From an uncultured Eubacterium sp. (GTDB lineage: Bacteria > Bacillota > Clostridia > Lachnospirales > CAG-274), in NCBI GenBank assembly GCA_900543365.1, contig UQRG01000016.1, positions 1-16,942 of the forward strand: a stretch of 16,942 nt of DNA. Direction: 5' to 3'. The notes under the pieces were generated by a model. It saw nothing but the letters and a program-made list of their open reading frames with translations. It was not told where the DNA came from and searched no databases. Shown here in pieces: positions 6,122 through 13,670 of the stretch (the first letter of the stretch is position 1; every line of letters starts with the position of its first letter). Both the position numbers and the translations under genes were made by a program.

Positions 6122-7711
6122 ATGGAAAAAAGAAGAAAAATTACTTGGTTTACGCAGTTTGCTTATGGCTGTGGTAACCTCTTAGGTAGTGGCCCACTTG
6201 CTATTACAAGTGCTTGGTTACTTATCTATTTGACAACTGTGTGTCAGATGGATCCAGTTAAGGCTGGTACAATTGTTGGTCTTCCAACACTTTTTGATGT
6301 TATTTTAAACCCTGTTATGGGTTACATCACTGACAACTTCTACAAAACTGCTATTGGTAGAAAGTTTGGTCGTAGAAGATTCTTTATCTTAATTGGTATT
6401 CCACTTATGTTGGTGTACCCATTAATGTGGTATCCAACTACTAGTTTCTGGTATCACTTACTTACATTCCTTGCATTTGAGTTAATTTACACAAGTGTAA
6501 TGATTCCTTATGAAACACTTGCTGTTGAAATGACAAGTGATTTCAATATGAGAACTTATCTTACAGGTTCTAAGGCAGCTATGGGTAAGATTGCAAACTT
6601 CCTTGCATCTGCTATTCCTGCTTTATTCTTCTCAATTTATGGTGAGTCAAATGATGACTGGAGACCTTATGTATTCACAGCTTGTACTTATTGTGTAATT
6701 ATGATGGTTTCTCTTCTCTTACTTTACCTTAATTCTTGGGAAAGAAGACCTGAATTTGTTAAGACTGAAAATACTACAGGTTTAGGTGAAGGTCTTAAGA
6801 AATTATTTGTTGATAACTTATCAACTCTTAGAGTTAAAACATTTAGACATCACTTAGGTATGTATCTTTTCGGTTTTGGTGCTGAATGGTTATTTGCATC
6901 AACATTTACATATTTTGTAGTTTATGCTTTACACAATGAAAAGGCATTTGCTGCTGAAATGAACAGTATGTCTGCTATTTTACAGTTAATTTCTACATTT
7001 ATTACAATGGCAGCTGTTGCTAAAGTTGGTTTTAAGAAGCCATATATTACAGCTTTAGGTGTTGTTATTGTAGCCGTATTAGGTTATGTATTTACTGCAT
7101 TCTTTGGTTATCACGAATCAGTACCTCTTATTATCATAATCACAGCAGTATTTGGTTTAGGTACTGGTGCTGTTTACTACATCCCATGGAGTACTTATAC
7201 ATTTATGGCCGATGTTGACGAAGTTGTTACTGACCGTAGAAGAGAAGGTGTTTACGCTGGTGCTATGACTATGGCTGGTAAGTTAATGAGATTCATAGTT
7301 GTTCAGTCTTTAGGTTTTATCCTTGCAGCTAATGGTTTTGATAAGAAGGCTGAAACTCAGCCAGAATCAGCTATTATGGCTATTATTATGGTATTATTAA
7401 TTGGTGTTTGTGGTCTTGCTGTTATTGGTATCTACTTCACTATTAGAATGAAGCTTGACCATAAGACTCACCAGATTATCATTGATGAGGTTCAGAGAAT
7501 CCATAATGGTGGTAAGATGGAAGATGTTGACCCACAGGTTAAGAAAGTTTGTGAAGCTCTTACTGGTTTCAAATATGAAGAGTGTTTTGGTAACAATAAG
7601 GTTGGTTATCATCCAGATGAGAATTACTTCACACCTAAGAATATTGGTATCGTTATTTTATTCATCGCTATCATCGTTGTATTATTTACAAAGATGTATG
7701 GTCTTTGGTAG
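6122..7711 (+). CDS. MFS transporter, GPH (glycoside-pentoside-hexuronide) cation symporter type
   Basis: A 529-residue polytopic membrane protein of the MFS_2/GPH superfamily, cation symporters of the MelB kind. The signature is visible at residues 55-71 (P-x-x-x-D-x-x-x-N-P-x-x-G-x-x-x-D), followed by the basic cytoplasmic loop G-R-K-F-G-R-R-R (79-86). About twelve helices can be traced. After them comes a hydrophilic stretch of roughly 75 residues (H-K-T-H-Q onward) and then one extra hydrophobic segment at the C-terminus (about 507-526), so thirteen are likely. ATG 6122 follows GGAGG (6109-6113); the earlier ATG 6107 overlaps that site. It sits between ilvC and cimA with the same biased codons as ilvC. 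The usual family substrates are sugars; the context suggests a branched-chain amino or keto acid instead, but that is inference. Confidence 0.85.
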   Translation: MEKRRKITWFTQFAYGCGNLLGSGPLAITSAWLLIYLTTVCQMDPVKAGTIVGLPTLFDVILNPVMGYITDNFYKTAIGRKFGRRRFFILIGIPLMLVYPLMWYPTTSFWYHLLTFLAFELIYTSVMIPYETLAVEMTSDFNMRTYLTGSKAAMGKIANFLASAIPALFFSIYGESNDDWRPYVFTACTYCVIMMVSLLLLYLNSWERRPEFVKTENTTGLGEGLKKLFVDNLSTLRVKTFRHHLGMYLFGFGAEWLFASTFTYFVVYALHNEKAFAAEMNSMSAILQLISTFITMAAVAKVGFKKPYITALGVVIVAVLGYVFTAFFGYHESVPLIIIITAVFGLGTGAVYYIPWSTYTFMADVDEVVTDRRREGVYAGAMTMAGKLMRFIVVQSLGFILAANGFDKKAETQPESAIMAIIMVLLIGVCGLAVIGIYFTIRMKLDHKTHQIIIDEVQRIHNGGKMEDVDPQVKKVCEALTGFKYEECFGNNKVGYHPDENYFTPKNIGIVILFIAIIVVLFTKMYGLW

Positions 7712-7748
7712 GATATAAACTTTAATAGTTTTATACTTTATTTTTTAC

Positions 7749-7773
7749 TGCTGCATCACTTTGTGGTGCAGCA
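7749..7773 (+). other. Strong stem-loop between the transporter and cimA
   Basis: TGCTGCATCAC (7749-7759) and GTGGTGCAGCA (7763-7773) form an eleven-base-pair stem with one G-U pair and a TTT loop. The following ATAATTTT is only a weak T tract. It lies ten bases before the cimA ribosome binding site. It may act as a partial terminator lowering cimA expression, or as an RNA end-protecting hairpin. Confidence 0.6.
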
Positions 7774-7796
7774 ATAATTTTAAAAGGAGGCAAATT

Positions 7797-9386
7797 GTGG
7801 AAAAGGTGACCATTTTTGACTCTACATTAAGAGATGGAGCACAAGCTGAGGGTGTATCTTTTAGTGTAGAGGACAAAATCAAAATAGTTAAGGCACTTGA
7901 TGAACTTGGTGTAAGCTATGTTGAAGCTGGTAATCCTGGCTCTAATCCTAAAGATTTAGAGTTTTTTGAAAGAATACAGCAAGAAAAACTTATAAACACT
8001 AAAGTTGTTGCCTTTGGAAGTACAAGAAGGAGAGGCATTTCACCCTCAGATGATGGGAATGTTCAGGCTTTACTAGGAGCAAATGTGGATACGGTTGCTA
8101 TTTTTGGAAAGTCTTGGGATTTTCATGTTACAGATATAATCAATGCAACTCTCAAAGAAAATATTGAAATGATTTATGATACGGTTCTTTATCTTAAGGA
8201 AAAGGGTAAAGAAGTAGTTTTTGATGCAGAGCATTTTTATGACGGATATAAAAACAATCCAGACTATGCAATGAAGACCCTTGATGCTGCTGTTAAAGGT
8301 GGAGCTGACTGCTTATGTTTATGTGATACTAATGGTGGTACTTTTCCTGATGAAATTTATGAAATAACTAAAGCTGTTGTTGATAAGTTTGATGTTATTG
8401 TTGGCATTCACGCACATAATGATTGTGGTATGGCTGTTGGTAATACTATTATGGCTGTTAAGGCTGGTGCAAGACATATTCAAGGTACAATGACAGGCTT
8501 TGGTGAAAGATGTGGCAATACTAATCTTTCGGCTGTAATTCCTAATTTACAGCTAAAGAAAAATTATCAATGTATTCCTGCTGAAAATATGACAAAATTA
8601 ACGCATATATCAAGGGAAGTAAGTGAAATTGCTAATCTTAAGTTAGATGAAAGAACTCCTTATGTTGGTAAGACTGCCTTTGCACATAAAGGTGGTATGC
8701 ACGTGGACGGAGTTTGTAAAAATAGTAAAAGTTTTGAACATATTGACCCAACACTTGTTGGTAATGAACGAAAGTTCCTTACAAGTGAGGTTGCTGGTAG
8801 AACTACTATTCTTTCAATGATACAAAAAATAGCACCTAATATTGAAAAGAATTCACCAGAAACAACAAAGATAATTGATAGACTAAAGGCACTTGAGTAC
8901 GAAGGTTATCAATTTGAAGGTGCTGAGGGTGGCTTTGAACTTGTTATAAGAAAAGAGCTTGGAAAGTATAAGCCATTTTTTGAGCTTGAAACTTTTAAAA
9001 TAATAGGTGAACACCCAGAAACAAGTAAAAATCAAACAGCAACAGCTATGATTAAAATATCTGTTGATGGTAAAAAAGAAATTACAGCAGCAGAAGGTGA
9101 AGGTCCTGTTAATGCTCTTGATAAGGCATTAAGAAAGGCACTTGAGGTATTTTATCCAGACCTATCAGATGTTCATTTGACAGATTATAAGGTAAGAGTT
9201 CTTGATAGTAATTCTGCTACTGCATCTAAGGTAAGAGTTCTTATAGAGTCATCAGATGGCAAGGACAGTTGGACTACAGTTGGTGTATCTAAGGATATAA
9301 TAGAGGCCAGCTGGATAGCTCTTGTTGATTCTATTGAATATAAGTTAATAAAAGATATAGAAAAAAAGTTTAGACAATTTTTATAA
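7797..9386 (+). CDS. cimA: (R)-citramalate synthase
   Basis: A 529-residue enzyme of the DRE-TIM metallolyase (LeuA-like) family. It condenses acetyl-CoA with pyruvate to give (R)-citramalate, the first step of threonine-independent isoleucine synthesis. The N-terminus reads D-S-T-L-R-D-G-A-Q-A-E-G (8-19), then S-F-S-V-E-D-K-I; the A/T-Q-A-E plus S-F-S-V-E-D-K run is diagnostic for the citramalate synthase branch rather than leuA. The metal motif H-A-H-N-D is at 205-209 and G-F-G-E-R-C-G-N at 234-241. The C-terminal regulatory (LeuA dimer) domain, about 390-529, is where isoleucine feedback would bind. The start is GTG 7797, six bases after AAAGGAGG (7783-7790). Codon use differs from its operon neighbours (19 ATA isoleucine codons by hand count). 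LeuCDB downstream complete the path to 2-oxobutyrate. Confidence 0.93.
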   Translation: MEKVTIFDSTLRDGAQAEGVSFSVEDKIKIVKALDELGVSYVEAGNPGSNPKDLEFFERIQQEKLINTKVVAFGSTRRRGISPSDDGNVQALLGANVDTVAIFGKSWDFHVTDIINATLKENIEMIYDTVLYLKEKGKEVVFDAEHFYDGYKNNPDYAMKTLDAAVKGGADCLCLCDTNGGTFPDEIYEITKAVVDKFDVIVGIHAHNDCGMAVGNTIMAVKAGARHIQGTMTGFGERCGNTNLSAVIPNLQLKKNYQCIPAENMTKLTHISREVSEIANLKLDERTPYVGKTAFAHKGGMHVDGVCKNSKSFEHIDPTLVGNERKFLTSEVAGRTTILSMIQKIAPNIEKNSPETTKIIDRLKALEYEGYQFEGAEGGFELVIRKELGKYKPFFELETFKIIGEHPETSKNQTATAMIKISVDGKKEITAAEGEGPVNALDKALRKALEVFYPDLSDVHLTDYKVRVLDSNSATASKVRVLIESSDGKDSWTTVGVSKDIIEASWIALVDSIEYKLIKDIEKKFRQFL

Positions 9387-9442
9387 AATCGCGGTAAAAC
9401 CGCTTCAAACAATAAATTGATTTATCTAGGAGGACTAAAACT

Positions 9443-10702
9443 ATGGGTATGACTATGACTCAAAAAATTTTAGCAGCTCACGCAGGTCTTGAGTCTGTTA
9501 AGGCAGGTCAGCTTATTGAAGCTAAGCTTGACCTTGTACTTGGTAATGATGTAACAACTCCTGTTGCTATTGATGCCTTTAACAAAATTGGTATTGATAA
9601 GGTGTTTGACAAGGAAAAGGTAGCTATTGTACCTGACCATTTTACACCTAATAAGGATATTAAGTCAGCTGAACATTGTAAATGTGTTAGAGAGTTTGCT
9701 AACGATAAGGCTGTTAAGAACTACTTTGAAGTAGGTCAGATGGGTATTGAACATTGTCTTCTTCCTGAAAAAGGTCTTGTAGTATCTGGTGATGTTGTTA
9801 TTGGTGCTGACTCACACACTTGTACATACGGTGCATTAGGTGCTTTTTCAACTGGTGTTGGTTCAACAGATATGGCTGTTGGTATGGCTAGAGGTGTTGC
9901 TTGGTTTAAGGTTCCAAGTGCTTTAAAGTTTGTTTTAAAGAATAAGCCAGCTAAGTGGGTAAGTGGTAAGGATATTATACTTCATATTATTGGTATGATT
10001 GGTGTTGACGGTGCTTTATACAAGTCAATGGAATTTGTTGGTGATGGTATTCAGTACCTTTCAATGGACGATAGATTTACTATTGCTAATATGGCTATTG
10101 AAGCTGGTGGTAAGAATGGTATTTTCCCTGTTGATGAAAAGACTCTTGAATATGTTAAGGAACATTCTCAGAAGACACCAGTGGTATTCGAAGCTGATGA
10201 AGATGCAGTTTATGATGCAGTTTACGAAATTGATTTATCAACATTAAGACCTACTGTTGCGTTCCCTCATTTACCAGAAAATACAAAGACTGTTGACGAG
10301 GCTAAGGGTCTTGCAATGGATCAGGTTGTTATTGGTTCTTGTACAAATGGTAGAATAAGTGATATGAGAGCTGCTGCTGAAATATTAAAGGGTAAGAAGA
10401 TTAATCCAAAGTTAAGAGTTATTATCCTTCCTGGTACTCAGAAGATTTGGTTACAGTGTGTAGAAGAAGGTCTTGCTAAGATTTTTGTTGAGGCTGGTTG
10501 CGTATTTTCAACTCCAACTTGTGGTCCTTGTCTTGGTGGTCATATGGGTATTCTTGCTAAGGGTGAAAGAGCTTTATCTACTACTAATAGAAACTTTATA
10601 GGTCGTATGGGGCACCCAGAGTCAGAGGTTTACCTTTGTTCACCAGCTGTAGCTGCTGCATCTGCAATTACAGGTGTTATTACTGACCCAGCAGAAGTTT
10701 AA
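9443..10702 (+). CDS. leuC: 3-Isopropylmalate/(R)-citramalate isomerase large subunit
   Basis: A 419-residue aconitase-family large subunit. With LeuD it isomerises 2- to 3-isopropylmalate, and very likely citramalate to 3-methylmalate here. The three cysteines of the [4Fe-4S] cluster are visible: Cys300 (G-S-C-T-N-G) and Cys360/Cys363 (T-C-G-P-C-L-G-G). The conserved G-A-D-S-H-T-C-T-Y-G lies at 121-130. About 420 residues is the length of the stand-alone LeuC/homoaconitase subgroup of clostridia and archaea rather than the 466-residue E. coli type. RBS AGGAGG (9428-9433) sits nine bases before ATG 9443; ATGs at codons 3 and 5 are possible alternatives. The 56-base gap after cimA carries only a small GCGGT/ACCGC hairpin (9391-9403). 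LeuD follows 36 bases on. Confidence 0.95.
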   Translation: MGMTMTQKILAAHAGLESVKAGQLIEAKLDLVLGNDVTTPVAIDAFNKIGIDKVFDKEKVAIVPDHFTPNKDIKSAEHCKCVREFANDKAVKNYFEVGQMGIEHCLLPEKGLVVSGDVVIGADSHTCTYGALGAFSTGVGSTDMAVGMARGVAWFKVPSALKFVLKNKPAKWVSGKDIILHIIGMIGVDGALYKSMEFVGDGIQYLSMDDRFTIANMAIEAGGKNGIFPVDEKTLEYVKEHSQKTPVVFEADEDAVYDAVYEIDLSTLRPTVAFPHLPENTKTVDEAKGLAMDQVVIGSCTNGRISDMRAAAEILKGKKINPKLRVIILPGTQKIWLQCVEEGLAKIFVEAGCVFSTPTCGPCLGGHMGILAKGERALSTTNRNFIGRMGHPESEVYLCSPAVAAASAITGVITDPAEV

Positions 10703-10738
10703 TAAATTTGAAAATTTGATTTTTTAGGAGGATATATT

Positions 10739-11242
10739 ATGAACGCTTGTGGTAAGGTTTTTAAATATGGCGATAACATTGATACTGATGTTATTATTCC
10801 AGCTAGATATTTGAATTCATCTGACCCTAAGGAGCTTGCAAAGCACTGTATGGAAGATGCTATTCATTCAACTGTTAAGTTTGTTGACAATGTTAAGGAA
10901 GGCGACATTATTGTTGCTGAAAAGAATTTTGGCTGTGGTTCTTCAAGGGAACACGCACCAATTGCTATTAAGGCTAGTGGCGTTTCTTGTGTTATTGCAA
11001 AGACTTTTGCTAGAATTTTTTATAGAAATGCTATTAACATTGGCTTACCTATTCTTGAGTGCGACGAAGCTGCTGAAAAGATTGAAATGGGTGACGAGGT
11101 TGAGGTAGATTTTAACACTGGTGTTATTACTAATAAGACTAAAAATGAAACTTATCAAGCTGAGCCATTCCCTGAGTTTATGCAGGAAATGTTTAAGGTT
11201 GGTGGCTTAATTGAACAGACTAAGGTTAAGTTAGGTTTATAA
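10739..11242 (+). CDS. leuD: 3-Isopropylmalate/(R)-citramalate isomerase small subunit
   Basis: A 167-residue small (swivelling) subunit that completes the isomerase active site with LeuC. The motif Y-G-D-N-I-D-T-D-V-I-I-P-A-R-Y-L (10-25) and the substrate-binding G-C-G-S-S-R-E-H-A-P (65-74) are complete. Length fits the stand-alone LeuD subgroup of about 165 residues. The residues after Y-L in the flexible specificity loop are N-S-S-D-P; I cannot tell from this alone whether citramalate or isopropylmalate is preferred. RBS AGGAGG (10726-10731) lies seven bases before ATG 10739. It is co-transcribed with leuC, and the gap to leuB (118 bases) holds one stem-loop. Confidence 0.95.
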   Translation: MNACGKVFKYGDNIDTDVIIPARYLNSSDPKELAKHCMEDAIHSTVKFVDNVKEGDIIVAEKNFGCGSSREHAPIAIKASGVSCVIAKTFARIFYRNAINIGLPILECDEAAEKIEMGDEVEVDFNTGVITNKTKNETYQAEPFPEFMQEMFKVGGLIEQTKVKLGL

Positions 11243-11280
11243 TTTAATATATTAAATTAGGGTAATAGTTGTTGACAATG

Positions 11281-11298
11281 AATTTGCCTTGGCAAATT
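11281..11298 (+). other. Inverted repeat in the leuD-leuB gap
   Basis: AATTTGCC (11281-11288) and GGCAAATT (11291-11298) form a near-perfect palindrome with two central bases. It lies four bases after a TTGACA (11272-11277) that lacks a matching -10. It could be an RNA hairpin or a protein-binding site; no T tract follows. Confidence 0.4.
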
Positions 11299-11360
11299 TG
11301 AAGTTTGAAAGTGATTGAAATTACATAAAAATTTTGTATTTTTGAAAAGAGGTTTTTTTA

Positions 11361-12431
11361 ATGAATTTTAAGATTGCTGTAGTTGCTGGTGACGGTATTG
11401 GTCCAGAAGTAATGGAGCAGAATATTAATGTATTAAATGCTGTTGGTGAAAAGTTTGGTCATACATTTGAATATACTTATGTATTAGGTGGTGGTTGTGC
11501 TATTGACAAGTATGGTGAGCCACTTCCACAGGAAACTATTGATGTTTGTAAGGCTAGTGATTCTGTACTTCTTGGTGCAGTTGGCGGCTGGCAATGGGAC
11601 ACTCTCCCAGGTGATAAAAGACCTGAAAGAGCATTACTAGGTTTAAGAGGTGCTTTAGGATTATATGCCAACTTAAGACCTGCTACTCTACACGATGCTT
11701 TAAAGGATGCGTGTCCATTAAAGCCTGAGCTTGTTAAAGATGGCGTAGATATTATGGTTGTTAGAGAGCTTACAGGTGGTATGTATTTTGGCGAAAAGGG
11801 TAGAAAGCAGACTGATATGGGTGAGGCTGCTTACGATATTGAGCAGTATTCAGTTAAGGAAGTTGAAAGAATTGCAAGAACTGCTTTTGAAATTGCTAGA
11901 AAGAGAAATAAGCATGTTACTAATGTAGATAAGCAGAATGTTCTTGAATCATCAAGACTTTGGAGAAGTGTTGTTCTTGAAGTAGCTAAAGACTATCCTG
12001 ATGTTGAGCTTGACCACTTATATGTAGATAATGCTTCAATGCAGTTAATTATGAGACCAACTACATTTGATGTTATTGTTACTGGTAACATATTTGGTGA
12101 TATTTTATCTGATGAGGCTTCTCAGATGACTGGTTCAATTGGTATGCTTCCATCAGCAAGTTTAGGTGAAGGTACTCTTGGTATGTACGAGCCAGTTCAC
12201 GGTTCTGCTCCTGATATTGCAGGCAAGGATATTGCTAATCCTATAGCTACTATTCTTTCTGGTGCTATGATGTTAAAGTATAGCTTTGGTTTACAAGAAG
12301 AAGCTAAGTGTATCGAAGATGCTGTAACTAAGGTTCTTAATGCTGGTTATAGAACTGGTGATATTATGAGTGAAGGTATGAAGCAAGTTGGCTGTAAGGA
12401 AATGGGCAAGCTTGTTATTGAAAATCTTTAA
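11361..12431 (+). CDS. leuB: 3-Isopropylmalate dehydrogenase
   Basis: A 356-residue NAD-dependent beta-decarboxylating dehydrogenase. It oxidises 3-isopropylmalate to 2-oxoisocaproate; in the citramalate route the same activity turns 3-methylmalate into 2-oxobutyrate. Visible features are G-D-G-I-G-P-E-V (10-17), the substrate-binding arginine stretch L-R-G-A-L-G-L-Y-A-N-L-R-P (95-107), catalytic Tyr142 (M-Y-F-G-E) and Lys191 (V-D-K-Q-N). The metal aspartates are Asp223 (Y-V-D-N-A), Asp247 and Asp251 (N-I-F-G-D-I-L-S-D-E). The NAD loop G-S-A-P-D-I-A-G (281-288) has the aspartate typical of NAD use. Start ATG 11361 follows AAGAGG (11347-11352). It is the last gene before a good terminator, so the T-box transcript probably ends here in part. 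Confidence 0.96.
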   Translation: MNFKIAVVAGDGIGPEVMEQNINVLNAVGEKFGHTFEYTYVLGGGCAIDKYGEPLPQETIDVCKASDSVLLGAVGGWQWDTLPGDKRPERALLGLRGALGLYANLRPATLHDALKDACPLKPELVKDGVDIMVVRELTGGMYFGEKGRKQTDMGEAAYDIEQYSVKEVERIARTAFEIARKRNKHVTNVDKQNVLESSRLWRSVVLEVAKDYPDVELDHLYVDNASMQLIMRPTTFDVIVTGNIFGDILSDEASQMTGSIGMLPSASLGEGTLGMYEPVHGSAPDIAGKDIANPIATILSGAMMLKYSFGLQEEAKCIEDAVTKVLNAGYRTGDIMSEGMKQVGCKEMGKLVIENL

Positions 12432-12455
12432 TATTTGATTAAATATGTCTTAGTG

Positions 12456-12489
12456 TAAGGGTGGGGGTTTACTTCACCCTTATGTTTTT
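12456..12489 (+). terminator. Intrinsic terminator after leuB
   Basis: TAAGGGTG (12456-12463) pairs with CACCCTTA (12475-12482), extendable inward by G-U and G-C pairs, followed by TGTTTTT (12483-12489). It lies 24 bases after the leuB stop and separates the cimA-leuCDB block from the lipase and ilvD. Confidence 0.8.
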
Positions 12490-12548
12490 AGTAGAAAAAG
12501 GCTGGATTAATTTGCAATAGTAGTCTTTTATAAGTAAGGGGTAGACTT

Positions 12549-13367
12549 ATGTTAAATAGCTGCAAAACAAAATATCCTATTTTGATGGTACACGGTATGG
12601 GTTTTAGGGATAGAAAATACTTGAACTATTGGGGGAGGATTCCTAAAATCTTAAAAGAAAATGGTGCTGATATTTATTACGGACATCAAGATAGTAATGG
12701 TTCAATAGAAACTAATGCTTATGTTCTTAAAGATACTGTTGTGGATATTTTAACTGAAACAGGAGCTGATAAAGTTAATATTATAGCTCATTCTAAAGGT
12801 GGTCTTGATGCAAGATATATGATTTCTAGTCTTGGTATGGCTGAATATGTTGCAAGTCTTTCAACAATAAGTACACCTCACAATGGTTCTATTACAATGG
12901 ATTATATTTTAAAACTACCTAATATGTTAATAAAAATTGGAGCAAAAATAGCTGATGTTTGGTTTAAAATTTTAGGAGATAAAAATCCTGATACATATAA
13001 GGTAATGAATCAGTTTACTACTATTGAAGCTAAAAAATTTAATAAAAATAATAAAGATTGTAGTAATGTTTATTACCAAAGTTTTGCTTTTGTTATGAAA
13101 AGTCCATTAAGTGATTTTATAATGTTTTTACCTAATATTGTTGTTAGTTTGTTTGAAGGTGAAAATGACGGATTACTTACTCCTAGAGCTACAAATTGGA
13201 CTAATTTTAGAGGAATTTATAGGGGGAATAGTAAAAGAGGTATTTCTCATTTAGATGAGGTTGATTTAAGGCGGCATAAATTGTCATCACAAAGAGGAGA
13301 TGGTATTTCTGATATTACAGATTTTTACAAAAGTGTTGTTGAAGAATTAAGGAAAATGGGACATTAG
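12549..13367 (+). CDS. Lipase/esterase-like alpha/beta hydrolase (family I lipase type), no signal peptide
   Basis: A 272-residue alpha/beta hydrolase resembling family I bacterial triacylglycerol lipases. The oxyanion-hole segment M-V-H-G-M-G is at 13-18. The nucleophile elbow A-H-S-K-G-G (80-85) puts Ser82 at the active site, with Ala in the first position of the usual G-x-S-x-G. The acid is Asp207 (E-N-D-G-L-L) and the base His234 (S-H-L-D-E-V-D), a spacing and wording close to secreted Pseudomonas and Bacillus lipases. All three catalytic residues are therefore present, yet no N-terminal signal peptide is visible, so it should act in the cytoplasm. ATG 12549 follows AAGGGG (12536-12541). 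It lies between the leuB terminator and the ilvD promoter, with ATA/AAA-rich codons unlike the biosynthetic genes. Its substrate and link to the cluster are unknown. Confidence 0.82.
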   Translation: MLNSCKTKYPILMVHGMGFRDRKYLNYWGRIPKILKENGADIYYGHQDSNGSIETNAYVLKDTVVDILTETGADKVNIIAHSKGGLDARYMISSLGMAEYVASLSTISTPHNGSITMDYILKLPNMLIKIGAKIADVWFKILGDKNPDTYKVMNQFTTIEAKKFNKNNKDCSNVYYQSFAFVMKSPLSDFIMFLPNIVVSLFEGENDGLLTPRATNWTNFRGIYRGNSKRGISHLDEVDLRRHKLSSQRGDGISDITDFYKSVVEELRKMGH

Positions 13368-13670
13368 CTGGTGTTTTGTAATAGAAAATTGTTTCCATAT
13401 TTGTAATTTATTATTTATTAATATTTGAAATTTTATACAAATAAATGCTTACCCCTATTAACAATAAGGGTATAAAATGATTTAATTAAAAAATAAAATA
13501 AATATTAATTATATTAACAGCTATATAGTTGTTGACGAAAACGGATTTTTGTTGTATTCTAAAGGAACAGCTAATTTAGAAATGTATTTTTATAATTTCA
13601 AAAATTATAAAGTAGATGTATATAAATATGTAAGTCGCTAAGTGGCGAAACTATAAAGGAGGAAATATAA
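13368..13670 (+). other. Intergenic region between the lipase gene and ilvD
   Basis: About 300 bases without a convincing gene. From the left it holds a stem-loop TACCCCTATT (13450-13459) with AATAAGGGTA (13463-13472), one mismatch and no T tract. The ilvD promoter (13532-13560) follows. Next is an AT-rich hairpin TTATAATTT (13590-13598) with AAATTATAA (13602-13610), then a small TCGC/GCGA hairpin (13635-13648) and the ilvD ribosome binding site. I looked for a second T-box here and saw none. Confidence 0.6.
13532..13560 (+). promoter_or_regulatory. Promoter of ilvD-ilvB
   Basis: TTGACG (13532-13537), 17 bases, then TATTCT (13555-13560). Transcription near 13567 would give an ilvD leader of about 100 bases carrying the AT-rich hairpin at 13590-13610. 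This would uncouple ilvD and ilvB from the upstream T-box. Confidence 0.6.

Noticed and set aside
7761..9386. Calling the LeuA-like gene 2-isopropylmalate synthase (leuA) because leuC, leuD and leuB follow
   Set aside because: The N-terminal signature (D-G-A-Q-A-E-G, then S-F-S-V-E-D-K-I) belongs to the citramalate synthase branch, not LeuA.
11265..11276. 12-base sequence ATAGTTGTTGAC shared by the leuB and ilvD upstream regions (13525-13536) as a common operator
   Set aside because: Several 12-base repeats are expected by chance in about 17 kb, more in AT-rich DNA. The leuB copy has no matching -10 box at 15-19 bases.
13582..13641. 19-codon Tyr-rich open frame in the ilvD leader as a leader peptide
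   Set aside because: The nearest AAAGGA is 16 bases away, too far for initiation. It has three Val codons but no regulatory Ile/Leu run. It overlaps an AT-rich hairpin that explains its composition.
13368..13670. A second T-box or other amino-acid riboswitch before ilvD
   Set aside because: No AGAGAG distal element, no GGTGG T-box sequence and no competing terminator are present; only a promoter and AT-rich hairpins.
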